From an uncultured Chitinophaga sp. (GTDB lineage: Bacteria; Bacteroidota; Bacteroidia; Chitinophagales; Chitinophagaceae), in assembly GCF_946479755.1 (NCBI RefSeq), contig NZ_CAMLHC010000002.1, positions 550,666 through 614,665 of the forward strand: a stretch of DNA of 64,000 nucleotides, read 5' to 3'. The notes under the pieces were generated by a model, which worked only from the letters and a program-made list of their open reading frames with translations, was not told where the DNA came from and searched no databases. Position 1 is the first letter of the stretch, and each line of letters begins with the position of its first letter. Shown here piece after piece: positions 7,741-16,504 of the stretch. The position numbers and the translations under genes are program-made.

Positions 7741-8201
7741 GGATGCCTCCATTTTTAATTGTTCTCCTAAAGATTTTCTTCCCATTCTCCCATTATTTTG
7801 AGAGTGTTTGGATTATTAAAATACAAACAAATGGTTGATGAGTGATTCATAATATTGATTTAATAAATAAAAAATTCAATAAATTGCAATAAGATTAAAT
7901 TGGTTTTAGCCATACCCAATATTGAATGCTCCGTTAATACAACCGAAATTTAAAGTTCAAAATGTTACCAATAGGAGAATGCTCTAAATCAGTCGGCGAG
8001 TTCGGCAAAAAAAGTTGAGAATTTTCTGCAATTAGATAGCTGAAGTGACATAGTAAAATGGATTGACTGCCAATGTCTGTCTAATTTTATATGCTTTTCT
8101 TCCTCGGAAGCTAAGCCTGAGTTTAAGCACTGCCAAAACATCGTGGTATATCGTTAATCGCTGGCATCAAGGAAGTTTGCGCCAATTGCACCTGCCGGCA
8201 G
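7741..8201. other. AT-rich region without a gene
   Basis: I see no coding frame, RNA gene or strong hairpin in these 460 bp. It is rich in A and T (notably 7800-7960), and probably holds the promoter of the DUF3883 gene that follows, although no good TAnnTTTG element is obvious. Confidence 0.4.
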
Positions 8202-9440
8202 ATGTACAAATCCAAAGTACGTTACAACATCCCTAGTATGATAGATATAAACGCCCTAAAGCAACTCATAAACGTTTACAAAGAAAAGTTTGCCCAGATC
8301 AGCCAGGAGGAAATCTACAAATGGGCGGCAGTGAAGAAGTTTCAGGATAATTGGAACATGGCGGCACTCGACTTCAAAAATATGCTTCTTTCCGCGCAGG
8401 CTGGAACAAAGATGCTATCCGATTCTGGGCAGTATTTCCCGAAAAGAATGCTCACTGAATTTTTGAACGTCGAGTCAGAATTAGTACGACGACTTTTTCG
8501 TGATCTATATGATGAAACCAGTCCACTACTGGACAGAATGGAGGCTTTTAGCGAAGGAATGGCTAGTATCTGCGACAGACATCTGCCCGGTAAAATTCAT
8601 TATCAGGATCCGCGCGCAATCGTATTATACCTGGTGCTCCGCTATCCTGAAACCTACTTTTTGTATAAATTCTCCATGTTCGTTAAGTTCGGTGAACTGG
8701 TTGGGTACCCTTTGCAAATTAAGCGTGACGAAAAATTCGAAAATGTCCTAAGCTTCCAATCGGTGTGCGAAATTGTCCTGCAGCAGATACTTTTGGACAA
8801 TGACCTTATTAAATTACATCATAGCAGGCTGACCAAAGATCACTATGCAGATCCGCATTATAGGCTCCTTACCCCGGATATTATTTATGCCGCTAGCAAA
8901 GGCTTACTTGGAACAGCCGAACCAGATCAGGACTTCAAAATTGAAGTGGTGGAAGGGGAATTTAACGTTTTCAACTCCAGCCCCACTTTGCGAGGCCGTT
9001 GGGTTGATCATCAGGTAAAAGCCGCGGCTCAGAAATGGTTGGGAGACCTAGGGGAGCTGGTAGTAATGAAGTACGAGGAGAAAAAACTCGCTCCGAAGTT
9101 TAATGGTGATAAAACCCCTGAGCACACATCCAAGAAGCACGGCGATGGTTTGGGGTATGACATCAGCTCTTTTGATCTTGACGGTAACGCAATTCTAATA
9201 GAGGTTAAAACCACCAGGTCCCCGGGCAATCCCTTCTTTATAACGGGTAATGAACTTAAGAAAAGCGAAGAAAACCCGGAAAACTATTACTTGTACCGGT
9301 TATACAACTTCGATCCTGTCAAACGAAGGGGACAGCTAACTATTTACCGAGGGTCACTTAAAAAGTTTTGCGAGAATGCAGTGACTTACTATGTCCCTTA
9401 CGAATTGATCGCTAAAAGCAACTCAATAGATATTGAATAA
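8202..9440 (+). CDS. DUF3883-domain protein, PD-(D/E)xK nuclease-like
   Basis: The 412-residue protein has an all-helical N-terminal two-thirds with no family I recognise and a C-terminal DUF3883 domain (about residues 280-400). That domain shows the restriction-nuclease-like pattern: Glu285 in LGELVV, Asp320 in GYDISSF and Glu334-x-Lys336 in ILIEVKTT. DUF3883 domains occur in modification-dependent restriction and anti-phage proteins, so a nuclease or DNA-binding role is plausible. The start may be the ATG at 8202 or the one at 8238 (MIDINALKQL); the sequence does not decide. It is co-directional with the OLD nuclease and helicase genes, 145 bp upstream, and may be part of the same system. 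Confidence 0.7.
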   Translation: MYKSKVRYNIPSMIDINALKQLINVYKEKFAQISQEEIYKWAAVKKFQDNWNMAALDFKNMLLSAQAGTKMLSDSGQYFPKRMLTEFLNVESELVRRLFRDLYDETSPLLDRMEAFSEGMASICDRHLPGKIHYQDPRAIVLYLVLRYPETYFLYKFSMFVKFGELVGYPLQIKRDEKFENVLSFQSVCEIVLQQILLDNDLIKLHHSRLTKDHYADPHYRLLTPDIIYAASKGLLGTAEPDQDFKIEVVEGEFNVFNSSPTLRGRWVDHQVKAAAQKWLGDLGELVVMKYEEKKLAPKFNGDKTPEHTSKKHGDGLGYDISSFDLDGNAILIEVKTTRSPGNPFFITGNELKKSEENPENYYLYRLYNFDPVKRRGQLTIYRGSLKKFCENAVTYYVPYELIAKSNSIDIE

Positions 9441-9585
9441 GCGATGGGCTTATTATGGGAACCCGTAATGTTGGGTTGTCCATATGTAGGATATTTCACC
9501 TAAATAGGCTCGCTCGCGCGCTCCATTAGTTATCCTGTTCGAGAGCAAATTAGTTCGCCTTTCTTATGTTCATTAACTGGCAATT

Positions 9586-11838
9586 ATGAAAATTGAATGT
9601 TTTAGAATCCAGAACTTCCGCCGCCTTAAAAACGCATTGATCGACCTTGAAGATGAAATTTCCATCTTTGTTGGCTCTAATAATAGCGGTAAAACTTCGG
9701 CGGCACACGTGTTAGACATCTTTATCAATGGCAAAAAAGACATGCTAAGCATTTATGATTTTACATCTATTTGTTGGCGTGAGATAAATGACTTGGGAGA
9801 TGATCCTGCCAAAAGTATTCAGGACGGACTATCCTTACCAGCCATTACCCTTGATTTATGGTTTACGGTGCAGGAAAACGATCTTCACCGAGTACTTGAC
9901 CTTCTTCCTGAAATGGACTGGAAGGGAAAAGTCGTAGGTGCAAGAATTGCATTTAAGGCAAAGGACAGCCAGGAAACACTGAAATTATATAGCGAGGCCA
10001 GGAACAAAGGTACCGCACAAGAATCGGAAGATTCCCAAAAGTCGTATCGACCCTGGCCCAAGAACCTCATTGATTACTTAGGAAGAAACCTGAAGGAGGA
10101 ATTTGAGTTTAGCTATTATGCGTTGGATCGTTCAATGTTTGACGAAGACTATATAGAAAAGGCTGACTACACGTCTTTAAAGTTTAAGCCCGAGCAGGGA
10201 AAGGCTTTGATCAAATCACTGCTTCGGGTTGACACTTTAGAGGCACAGCGATTCCTTTCAGACCAAAACTCTAACGGCCGGGCTGAAGATCTTTCCAAAT
10301 GCCTAAGCCGTTTCTATAAGAGGAACCTTAAAAAAAGGGAAGACGACCACCAAGCTTTAAGCGCACTTTATGATTCAGAGCTCCAGTTTAATGCGCATTT
10401 AAAGAGTGTTTTCGGGCTAACCCTTGACAAGCTACAGAAGCTAGGGTATCCTGGCGTTCTCAACCCGACAATGGTAATCCGGTCTGCATTAAACCCAACC
10501 CTTATTATGAACCAGGACACCAAGGTACATTACTCTCTAGATGGGACCGACGGCAATTTGACATTGCCGGACAATTATAGTGGACTTGGGTTTAAAAACC
10601 TCATTTATATGATGGTTGAACTACTGGATGTACAGGCGAGATGGTTAGAGGAAGAAGAAAATCGCTCTTTACTGCAACTCATCATCATAGAAGAACCGGA
10701 AGCGCACCTGCATACCCAATTACAACAAGTCTTTATTCGGAAGATATTAGATATATTAAAATTGGAGGGTGAAAACGCTCAATATTACAGTACGCAGATT
10801 GCCATCACTACCCATTCGCCTCACATTCTGTTCGAAAGAGGGTTTAAGCCCATTCGATATTTCCGACGTGAGGGCGTTGCAGGGGTCGGTCAATACTCTT
10901 CAGTCCTAAATGTATCCGCCTTTTACAGATCTCAAGAGGAGAATGTCGATTTCCTGGAACGATACATGAAAATGACCCATTGTGATTTATTCTTTGCAGA
11001 TGGGGTAATACTGGTAGAAGGAACTGTGGAACGTGTCCTGTTGCCCCTTATGATTGATAAGGTTGGAAAATCATTGCAAAGCAGCTGCCTAAGTATTATG
11101 GAAGTTGGTGGCGCCTATGCGTATAGGTTTCGGGAGTTAATAGAGTTTATAGGTATCCCAGCCCTGGTAATCACCGACCTTGACAGCGTACTTCAAAGGA
11201 AGGATGAAGATGGCCATGACGATGAAGAGGCCGAATTGGAGATACGTTTGCCAGAAGAGCCTGTAGCGGAAGGGCGGCCAGAGAAGGTAACCAAATACAA
11301 AATTGGGAAGGCCTGTGTGCCCCATATTGCCGATGCTATTACTTCCAATATGACACTTACGAAATGGCTGCCCCAAAAAGTATTAATTAAGGATTTGCTC
11401 GCTGCAAAACCAGAGGATCTAACCCAGAATCCTTCTGAAAATACCCAGAGCACGATACGAATTTGCTACCAACAGGAGGTTAAAGTCACTTGGAATGGGC
11501 AGGAAGGTAACTACGCCGGCCGCACCCTTGAGGAGGCCTTTTCCCTGGAAAATCTGCCTTGGTGTAAAGATAGGACAAAAGAGCACCTGCAGCTCTTCCT
11601 GAGGGAAAATCATACGTCGCTGGAAGCCTTGGTCGATGCCATTCATAAGCGGGTAAAATCAAAAACCTTCAATAAGACCACCTTTGCATTAGGTGTCTTA
11701 CAGGAAGATCAGGCTAACTGGAAAGTACCTACTTACATAAAAAATGGACTAGAATGGCTGGAAAAAATGCTGGATAAGCAAAACCCGGCCCCAGTTCATG
11801 AAGCAATTACGGTCACCCCTGAAATATCCCTTCAATAA
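9586..11838 (+). CDS. OLD-family ATP-dependent endonuclease, GajA-like
   Basis: This 750-residue protein joins an ABC-type ATPase to a TOPRIM nuclease. The ATPase half shows Walker A GSNNSGKTS (residues 30-38), Walker B IIIEEPEAH (366-374) and the His switch ITTHSPH with His410. The TOPRIM half has Glu478 in ILVEGTVE and Asp531/Asp533 in ITDLDS, the expected metal ligands. It also has a class 2 OLD signature, KAC followed by TSNMTLTKWLP. Class 2 OLD proteins are encoded beside UvrD-like helicases, as in Gabija (GajA/GajB), and the helicase gene follows after 8 bp. The role is nicking or cleaving DNA in phage defence, with ATP as regulator. It is longer than Bacillus GajA and has an acidic insert after the DxD motif (about residues 538-560). 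Confidence 0.85.
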   Translation: MKIECFRIQNFRRLKNALIDLEDEISIFVGSNNSGKTSAAHVLDIFINGKKDMLSIYDFTSICWREINDLGDDPAKSIQDGLSLPAITLDLWFTVQENDLHRVLDLLPEMDWKGKVVGARIAFKAKDSQETLKLYSEARNKGTAQESEDSQKSYRPWPKNLIDYLGRNLKEEFEFSYYALDRSMFDEDYIEKADYTSLKFKPEQGKALIKSLLRVDTLEAQRFLSDQNSNGRAEDLSKCLSRFYKRNLKKREDDHQALSALYDSELQFNAHLKSVFGLTLDKLQKLGYPGVLNPTMVIRSALNPTLIMNQDTKVHYSLDGTDGNLTLPDNYSGLGFKNLIYMMVELLDVQARWLEEEENRSLLQLIIIEEPEAHLHTQLQQVFIRKILDILKLEGENAQYYSTQIAITTHSPHILFERGFKPIRYFRREGVAGVGQYSSVLNVSAFYRSQEENVDFLERYMKMTHCDLFFADGVILVEGTVERVLLPLMIDKVGKSLQSSCLSIMEVGGAYAYRFRELIEFIGIPALVITDLDSVLQRKDEDGHDDEEAELEIRLPEEPVAEGRPEKVTKYKIGKACVPHIADAITSNMTLTKWLPQKVLIKDLLAAKPEDLTQNPSENTQSTIRICYQQEVKVTWNGQEGNYAGRTLEEAFSLENLPWCKDRTKEHLQLFLRENHTSLEALVDAIHKRVKSKTFNKTTFALGVLQEDQANWKVPTYIKNGLEWLEKMLDKQNPAPVHEAITVTPEISLQ

Positions 11839-11846
11839 ATACGCCT

Positions 11847-13733
11847 ATGTCCAAAAGACTTCATTCCCCTGATACGCAGGCAGACATCGAACTGAGGGCA
11901 TGCCTCGACTTATTTCCACGTGTCTCCTTTAACATGATCGCTGGAGCAGGATCTGGCAAAACAACATCGCTAGTAAAGGCTTTGAGTCATATAGTATCCA
12001 GCCAGGGGGCAAATCTAAAAATGCGTGGGCAACAAGTTGCCTGCATAACATACACAGAAATTGCTGCCGAGGAAATATGGGAAGACGTAGGAAATACGCC
12101 CCTAATACACGTATCTACGATCCATAGCTTCTTATGGGCTATTGTCCATCCTTTTCAAAAGGATATTAAGAAGTGGGTTTATGGAAGGATTGCTGAGAAG
12201 CGGCTGGAAAAGGAGGAAAAAATAGCTAAAACAGGCACAAGGGCAGCCACAAAGATGAAGCTTGGAAAAGAGATCGAAAGGTTGGATAAGCAAAAGGACG
12301 CATTACATGCCGTGCCCTATTTCAATTATGGGACAGGCAGTAACTATGAAAAGGGCATCCTCGGTCACGATGACATCATTAAACTGACGATAGCCTGCCT
12401 TAACAGTAGCGATACGTTTCGCAAGATTGTCGGGCAAAAGTACCCTTACATATTTGTTGACGAAAGTCAAGATACATTCTCTAATGTTGTTGAAGCCCTT
12501 TCTCTGGTAAGGGAAACAGCCGGCGATAAATTTTGCCTGGGCTTCTTTGGCGACCCTATGCAAAAAATATACGCTACCGGCGTAGGTGAACTGCCTGTAG
12601 ATCGGGGGTGGAAAGTTATTAAGAAGCCGGAAAACTTTCGCTGTGCAACTGAAGTCCTGGATTTGATAAATAATATTCGAAGATCGGGGGACGGTCTTGA
12701 GCAAACACCTGGAAATCGGAACATTGGATCCGCCCAGATATTTGTACTTCCTGTGGGCACTGAAGAACAGCGAACGGATTTGCTGGCTAAGGTGCGGGAA
12801 ACTTGTGCCAATAAACTTTCCGATCCACAATGGAATGTAGATGAAAAGGTCAAGATCTTGGTTATTGTGCACCGTATGGCCGCAAAGAGGTTGAATTTTC
12901 CAACTCTTTATGCAGCCATGAATGACCAGGCCCCAGCTTCGTTTAGTGATGGTTTTATGGAGGGAACGTCTTGGCCAATGTCAGTGTTCCTAAAGTTTGT
13001 TCTTCCGATTGTGGAAGCGTATAGAAACCGTCAGAATTCAACCGTGATGCATATGCTGAGAGCGCATAGCCCGAAACTAACCGGTCCATTGGTCCAGGGG
13101 GCCGAGGTGCGCAAGGTGCTAGAGGAGCTAAGGGTGGGTATGAACCAGCTTGTTATGCAATTGCATGAAGGCTCTACCAGCACGGTTCTAGATGTGCTCA
13201 AGACACTACATGATGAAAAAATAGCGATTCTTGATGAGCGACTGCTTAAACATATGGAAGCCAATCCATCTGTGGATAATGAAAATGAGAACGAAGAAGA
13301 TGGGGAAGATGCTGAATTAAAAGAGGCCATTGCGATTCAACGTTTCTTTACCGTCCCTGTTGTTGACTTTTGGGGGTATTCAAAGTACTTTAGTCAGCAA
13401 TCGCCTTTTGCTACTCAGCAAGGTGTAAAAGGCGCCCAATTCGACCGGGTTGTTACAGTGCTTGATGACAACGAAGGAAAGCATTTTCAGTTCTCATATG
13501 ATAAATATTTTGGATTGACGGAGTTGTCAGCCAATGACAAAAAAAATATTGAAGCGGGAGATGACCACGTAATTTCAAGGACTAGGCGACTTTTTTACGT
13601 ATGTTGTTCCCGTGCAAAAAATGATTTGGCGGTAATTTACTTTACTAGTGATGTCGATCAGGCTGTCGAAAAAATTAAAGCCATGAAAATCTTTCGTGGA
13701 GATCAAATATTTACTTTAGTTGATTTAAATTAA
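11847..13733 (+). CDS. UvrD-like helicase, GajB-like
   Basis: The 628-residue superfamily 1 helicase has Walker A AGAGSGKTT (residues 32-40), motif II DESQDT (205-210), motif III GDPMQKIY, motif V near QGVKGAQFDRV and motif VI RRLFYVCCSRAK with Arg589. A lysine-rich coiled insert (about residues 110-150) and an acidic stretch (about residues 470-490) interrupt the core. Its start lies 8 bp after the OLD nuclease stop, so the two are translated from one message. In Gabija systems the helicase partner binds the nuclease and senses or processes DNA ends. That the pair works this way here is inference. Confidence 0.85.
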   Translation: MSKRLHSPDTQADIELRACLDLFPRVSFNMIAGAGSGKTTSLVKALSHIVSSQGANLKMRGQQVACITYTEIAAEEIWEDVGNTPLIHVSTIHSFLWAIVHPFQKDIKKWVYGRIAEKRLEKEEKIAKTGTRAATKMKLGKEIERLDKQKDALHAVPYFNYGTGSNYEKGILGHDDIIKLTIACLNSSDTFRKIVGQKYPYIFVDESQDTFSNVVEALSLVRETAGDKFCLGFFGDPMQKIYATGVGELPVDRGWKVIKKPENFRCATEVLDLINNIRRSGDGLEQTPGNRNIGSAQIFVLPVGTEEQRTDLLAKVRETCANKLSDPQWNVDEKVKILVIVHRMAAKRLNFPTLYAAMNDQAPASFSDGFMEGTSWPMSVFLKFVLPIVEAYRNRQNSTVMHMLRAHSPKLTGPLVQGAEVRKVLEELRVGMNQLVMQLHEGSTSTVLDVLKTLHDEKIAILDERLLKHMEANPSVDNENENEEDGEDAELKEAIAIQRFFTVPVVDFWGYSKYFSQQSPFATQQGVKGAQFDRVVTVLDDNEGKHFQFSYDKYFGLTELSANDKKNIEAGDDHVISRTRRLFYVCCSRAKNDLAVIYFTSDVDQAVEKIKAMKIFRGDQIFTLVDLN

Positions 13734-14190
13734 CGTCAGGTTGTGCAATTCCCCATTTCCAAAATCATCTCGAAATATTGTTTGTTATGTCAAGCAAATC
13801 GTTCTTAAGTAATATAAAAGACCGGATAGACAAGTTTGACAACAACATAATTGTTCAATCGACGCATTTCGAAAGATAGGGAAGGGCTCTTATTGGAGAA
13901 CAATGGACGATAACTAAACTTACTATCATGACTTATGCAATGAAGTAAGGCTACGTTGTAAGCCTAAAGATTCTATTGGATCGGCGCATATCGAAGTAAG
14001 TGATGAGGTTGAAATGCGGGGGCTTTGTATATTGTATATTGTCTGGGCTAAATTGAACCGCTAATTCCGGTGTAGAGTGACCGTGCTGTGACGACAGGAT
14101 GTGGTTCAAACTTACTCTCATATATGATGTGGAGATACTTAGAACCAACTTATTACACCCTGGTTTAATGGCTAACTACTTGAGTATAAA
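13734..14190. other. Gene-poor right border of the accessory block
   Basis: These 457 bp hold only short frames. An ATG at 13787 opens a 30-codon frame (MSSKSFLSNIKDRIDKFDNN) that stops early and may be a gene stub. Two copies of GGTTCAA in opposite orientation (14044-14060 region and near 14101) resemble sequences seen at ends of IS21-type elements, but no transposase remains, so I do not call an element. Confidence 0.3.
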
Positions 14191-14220
14191 AGAAAAAAGG
14201 CTGCTCTTTGTTGAGCAGCC
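14191..14220 (-). terminator. Terminator of the tRNA operon
   Basis: GGCTGCTC (14199-14206) and GAGCAGCC (14213-14220) form a perfect 8-bp stem with a 6-nt loop. On the minus strand it is followed by six Ts, and it lies 31 bp beyond the 3' end of tRNA-Leu, as expected for a rho-independent terminator of that transcript. Confidence 0.7.
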
Positions 14221-14250
14221 TTCTCTGAGTTTTGCCAAAAACTCCATAAG

Positions 14251-14336
14251 TACCCCAGATGGGAGTTGAACCCACACTCGCATTGCTGCGAACGGGATTT
14301 TAAGTCCCGCGTGTCTACCAATTCCACCACCAGGGT
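14251..14336 (-). tRNA. tRNA-Leu (anticodon TAA)
   Basis: The minus strand folds as a class II tRNA of 86 nt with a long variable arm. The D-arm segment GTGGAATTGGTAGACAC and the anticodon loop CTTAAAA (anticodon TAA) are typical of tRNA-Leu, and the T-arm GGGTTCAACTCCC is intact. The acceptor ACCCTGG pairs with CTGGGGT with two G-T pairs. The 3' CCA is not encoded. It follows tRNA-Gly in the same transcript. Confidence 0.95.
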
Positions 14337-14352
14337 ATCAAGGTGTAAAACC

Positions 14353-14428
<76 letters not shown>

Positions 14429-14489
14429 AGAGTTGTCTAATATAAGAACTTTTTCAACGTTTAGCACAGGGCTTTTTTCGTTGGGACTG

Positions 14490-14519
14490 CAAAGATAGCA
14501 ATCTTTTCGAAGCTGCAAA
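14490..14519 (-). promoter_or_regulatory. Bacteroidota-type promoter of the tRNA operon
   Basis: Read on the minus strand, TTTG (14516-14519) is followed after 18 bp by TATCTTTG (14490-14497), a match to the Bacteroidota -33 TTTG / -7 TAnnTTTG promoter. It lies about 62 bp upstream of tRNA-Gly. Confidence 0.7.
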
Positions 14520-14574
14520 ATTTTTTTGGCATTGAGCTAAAATAATTTATGCATTCCAGAAAATTTAACTGTAA

Positions 14575-15426
14575 CTAAGGGTTCAGCTCATAGCTGTATT
14601 TTACCATGCCCAGCAGTTCTTTCCCCTTGCCATAGCAGCTTTCCTTCGAAGGGAGACCGTTGCCCTGGTACTCGTATTCCCAGATCGTATAGGAAGACGT
14701 TTGTGCATTGACGGTAGTCATTTTCGTCACCTGCCCCTTGGCATTATACTCAAAGATATAGTCCGGCAGCATACGTTTCTTCGCAGGCTGATAGCGGTAT
14801 ACGTCGGTCAGCTGCCCGTTTTTGTCGTAGTTGTAAAAGATACGTTTGGCGGGGGCGCCTTTGCGCTGCTCCAGCTCTTCGGTCACATGACCGGCACTGT
14901 CTGTCTTGAAGGTGATCAGCGCGGAATCGGTGCTGATACCTTTTTTCTGTACCATCTGCTGCAGGCGGCCGGCGCTGTCATAGCTATAACTGCGCGTCTC
15001 GTCAAACCGCATCTTGCTCTCCCGGGCAACGGAACTGCTGCTGACAGACTGCAGCCTGCCCTGCGCATCATACCGGTATAAGGTAGTGGTGATACTGTTA
15101 GCGGAACTATCCACCGTTTTCGTCAGCAACCCCTTCGATGAGAAAGAAGAGGTGAGGGCGGAATACCCTGTGGCGGTGGACTGCGTCTGCGATTTCATCT
15201 GGTGATAGGTAGGGCTCAGACTGCGCTCACAGCGGAAATCCCGGTCTATCTCCATCGTGGCGGCATCCAGCGTCATCACCCGCTGCAGTTTCACTTTGTT
15301 TTCTTTCAGCAACGCCATGGTAGCCACGGTCTGCTGCGTATTGTAGATGTCCTGGAAATAAAACTGTGTATACGCCTTGCTGCCCGCGGCCAGCATTCCC
15401 AATACCAAGAGGATCGTCTTCTTCAT
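14575..15426 (-). CDS. Secreted YD-repeat-like hypothetical protein
   Basis: The 283-residue protein has a signal peptide (MKKTILLVLGMLAAGSKAYT) and then a series of degenerate tyrosine-rich repeats of the YD type: YRYDAQGRLQSV, YSYDSAGRLQQM, YNYDKNGQLTDV and FEYNAKGQVTKM. Such repeats build beta structure in Rhs-like surface proteins and in small secreted proteins of Bacteroidota. No toxin or shell domain is present, so it is not an Rhs toxin. I chose the ATG at 15424-15426 because it starts the signal peptide. Function unknown. Confidence 0.75.
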   Translation of the reverse strand: MKKTILLVLGMLAAGSKAYTQFYFQDIYNTQQTVATMALLKENKVKLQRVMTLDAATMEIDRDFRCERSLSPTYHQMKSQTQSTATGYSALTSSFSSKGLLTKTVDSSANSITTTLYRYDAQGRLQSVSSSSVARESKMRFDETRSYSYDSAGRLQQMVQKKGISTDSALITFKTDSAGHVTEELEQRKGAPAKRIFYNYDKNGQLTDVYRYQPAKKRMLPDYIFEYNAKGQVTKMTTVNAQTSSYTIWEYEYQGNGLPSKESCYGKGKELLGMVKYSYELNP

Positions 15427-15574
15427 GTAGGTAATAATCGCAGATTTTTTAATGGTGACAATTACGACAAATGTAAAACGCAATTTTCATATTAAAATTT
15501 TTTAACCGTATAAGATACATGGCGATTATTAATTATCTTGTTCCCTGATTTCATATTACAACCATCTAAATCGC

Positions 15575-16477
15575 GTGAAAACACAGCCCTTACGCTCAGA
15601 GAAAAACTGTCTCAACTGCGGTACGGAGGTCCCGGAACGTTATTGTACTCACTGCGGGCAGGAAAATACTGTTCAACACGAAAGTTTCGGTCACCTGGCA
15701 GGGCATGTCGTGGCAGACATCGTCCATTACGATTCCCAGTTTCTGACTACGCTCAAATACCTCATCATCCGCCCTGGATTTCTTACCCAAGAATACTGGG
15801 CAGGCAGAAGGGTACGGTATGTCAATCCCATCAAACTGTACGTTTTTATCTCCTTTGTATTTTTCCTGTTCTTTGCCATCCTCACCCACGCACCGGAGCA
15901 ACACACCGAAAAGAAAGTAAAAGCGCCAAAGAAAGAGGGGGGCGTTGTCCTCAGCGCCATGGACACGGAATACAGCAGCGTAGCGCAGTTTGACTCGCTG
16001 CAGGCTGCCCTGCCTCCGGCGAAACGACTCACAGGCGTAGAATACCGCTGGCAACGACGGGTGGCTGCATTAAAGGAAGGGGGCAAAACAGCGGAGGATG
16101 TTATCATGGAGATGTTCTCCCATAACCTGCCGAAAATCATGTTCCTCCTCATGCCACTGTTTGCACTATTGGTGAAATGGACCCACCGTAAACGCAAACT
16201 GGTATATACGGACCATGCCATTTTTACCATTCATATCCACTCGTTTCTGTTTATCATCCTCTTTGTGGGACTGGTCCTGCGGTTCTTCGTGCATGACGAG
16301 CTGCCGCTGAACCTGGCTTACTGGGTCGGGTTCTTCTACCTGGTATTCGCGCTGAAAAGCGCTTATCAGCAGGGATTCGGGAAGGCGTTCCTGAAAGGCG
16401 CCCTGCTTTTTTTCGGCTATATATTTATCGCCATGCTGGTATTCATGGGTTTCATATTTGCAGTACTGTCAGCTTAA
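15575..16477 (+). CDS. DUF3667 membrane protein, copy 1
   Basis: A 300-residue protein of the DUF3667 family. It starts with a zinc ribbon (CLNCGTEVPERYCTHCGQ, residues 12-29, two CxxC pairs), then a conserved amphipathic region, a membrane helix near residues 88-104, a soluble loop, and about three more helices from residue 180 on. The apparent start is GTG (15575), within a leader that is almost the same as in the copy downstream. Function is unknown. It forms a tandem pair with the next gene, 27 bp away. Confidence 0.82.
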   Translation: MKTQPLRSEKNCLNCGTEVPERYCTHCGQENTVQHESFGHLAGHVVADIVHYDSQFLTTLKYLIIRPGFLTQEYWAGRRVRYVNPIKLYVFISFVFFLFFAILTHAPEQHTEKKVKAPKKEGGVVLSAMDTEYSSVAQFDSLQAALPPAKRLTGVEYRWQRRVAALKEGGKTAEDVIMEMFSHNLPKIMFLLMPLFALLVKWTHRKRKLVYTDHAIFTIHIHSFLFIILFVGLVLRFFVHDELPLNLAYWVGFFYLVFALKSAYQQGFGKAFLKGALLFFGYIFIAMLVFMGFIFAVLSA

Positions 16478-16504
16478 ATTTTCTTTCACAACCATCTACA
16501 TCGC

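Noticed and set aside
13951..14148. 65-codon minus-strand frame and GGTTCAA copies as an IS21-type end
   Set aside because: No transposase or clear terminal inverted repeat remains, so a mobile element cannot be supported.
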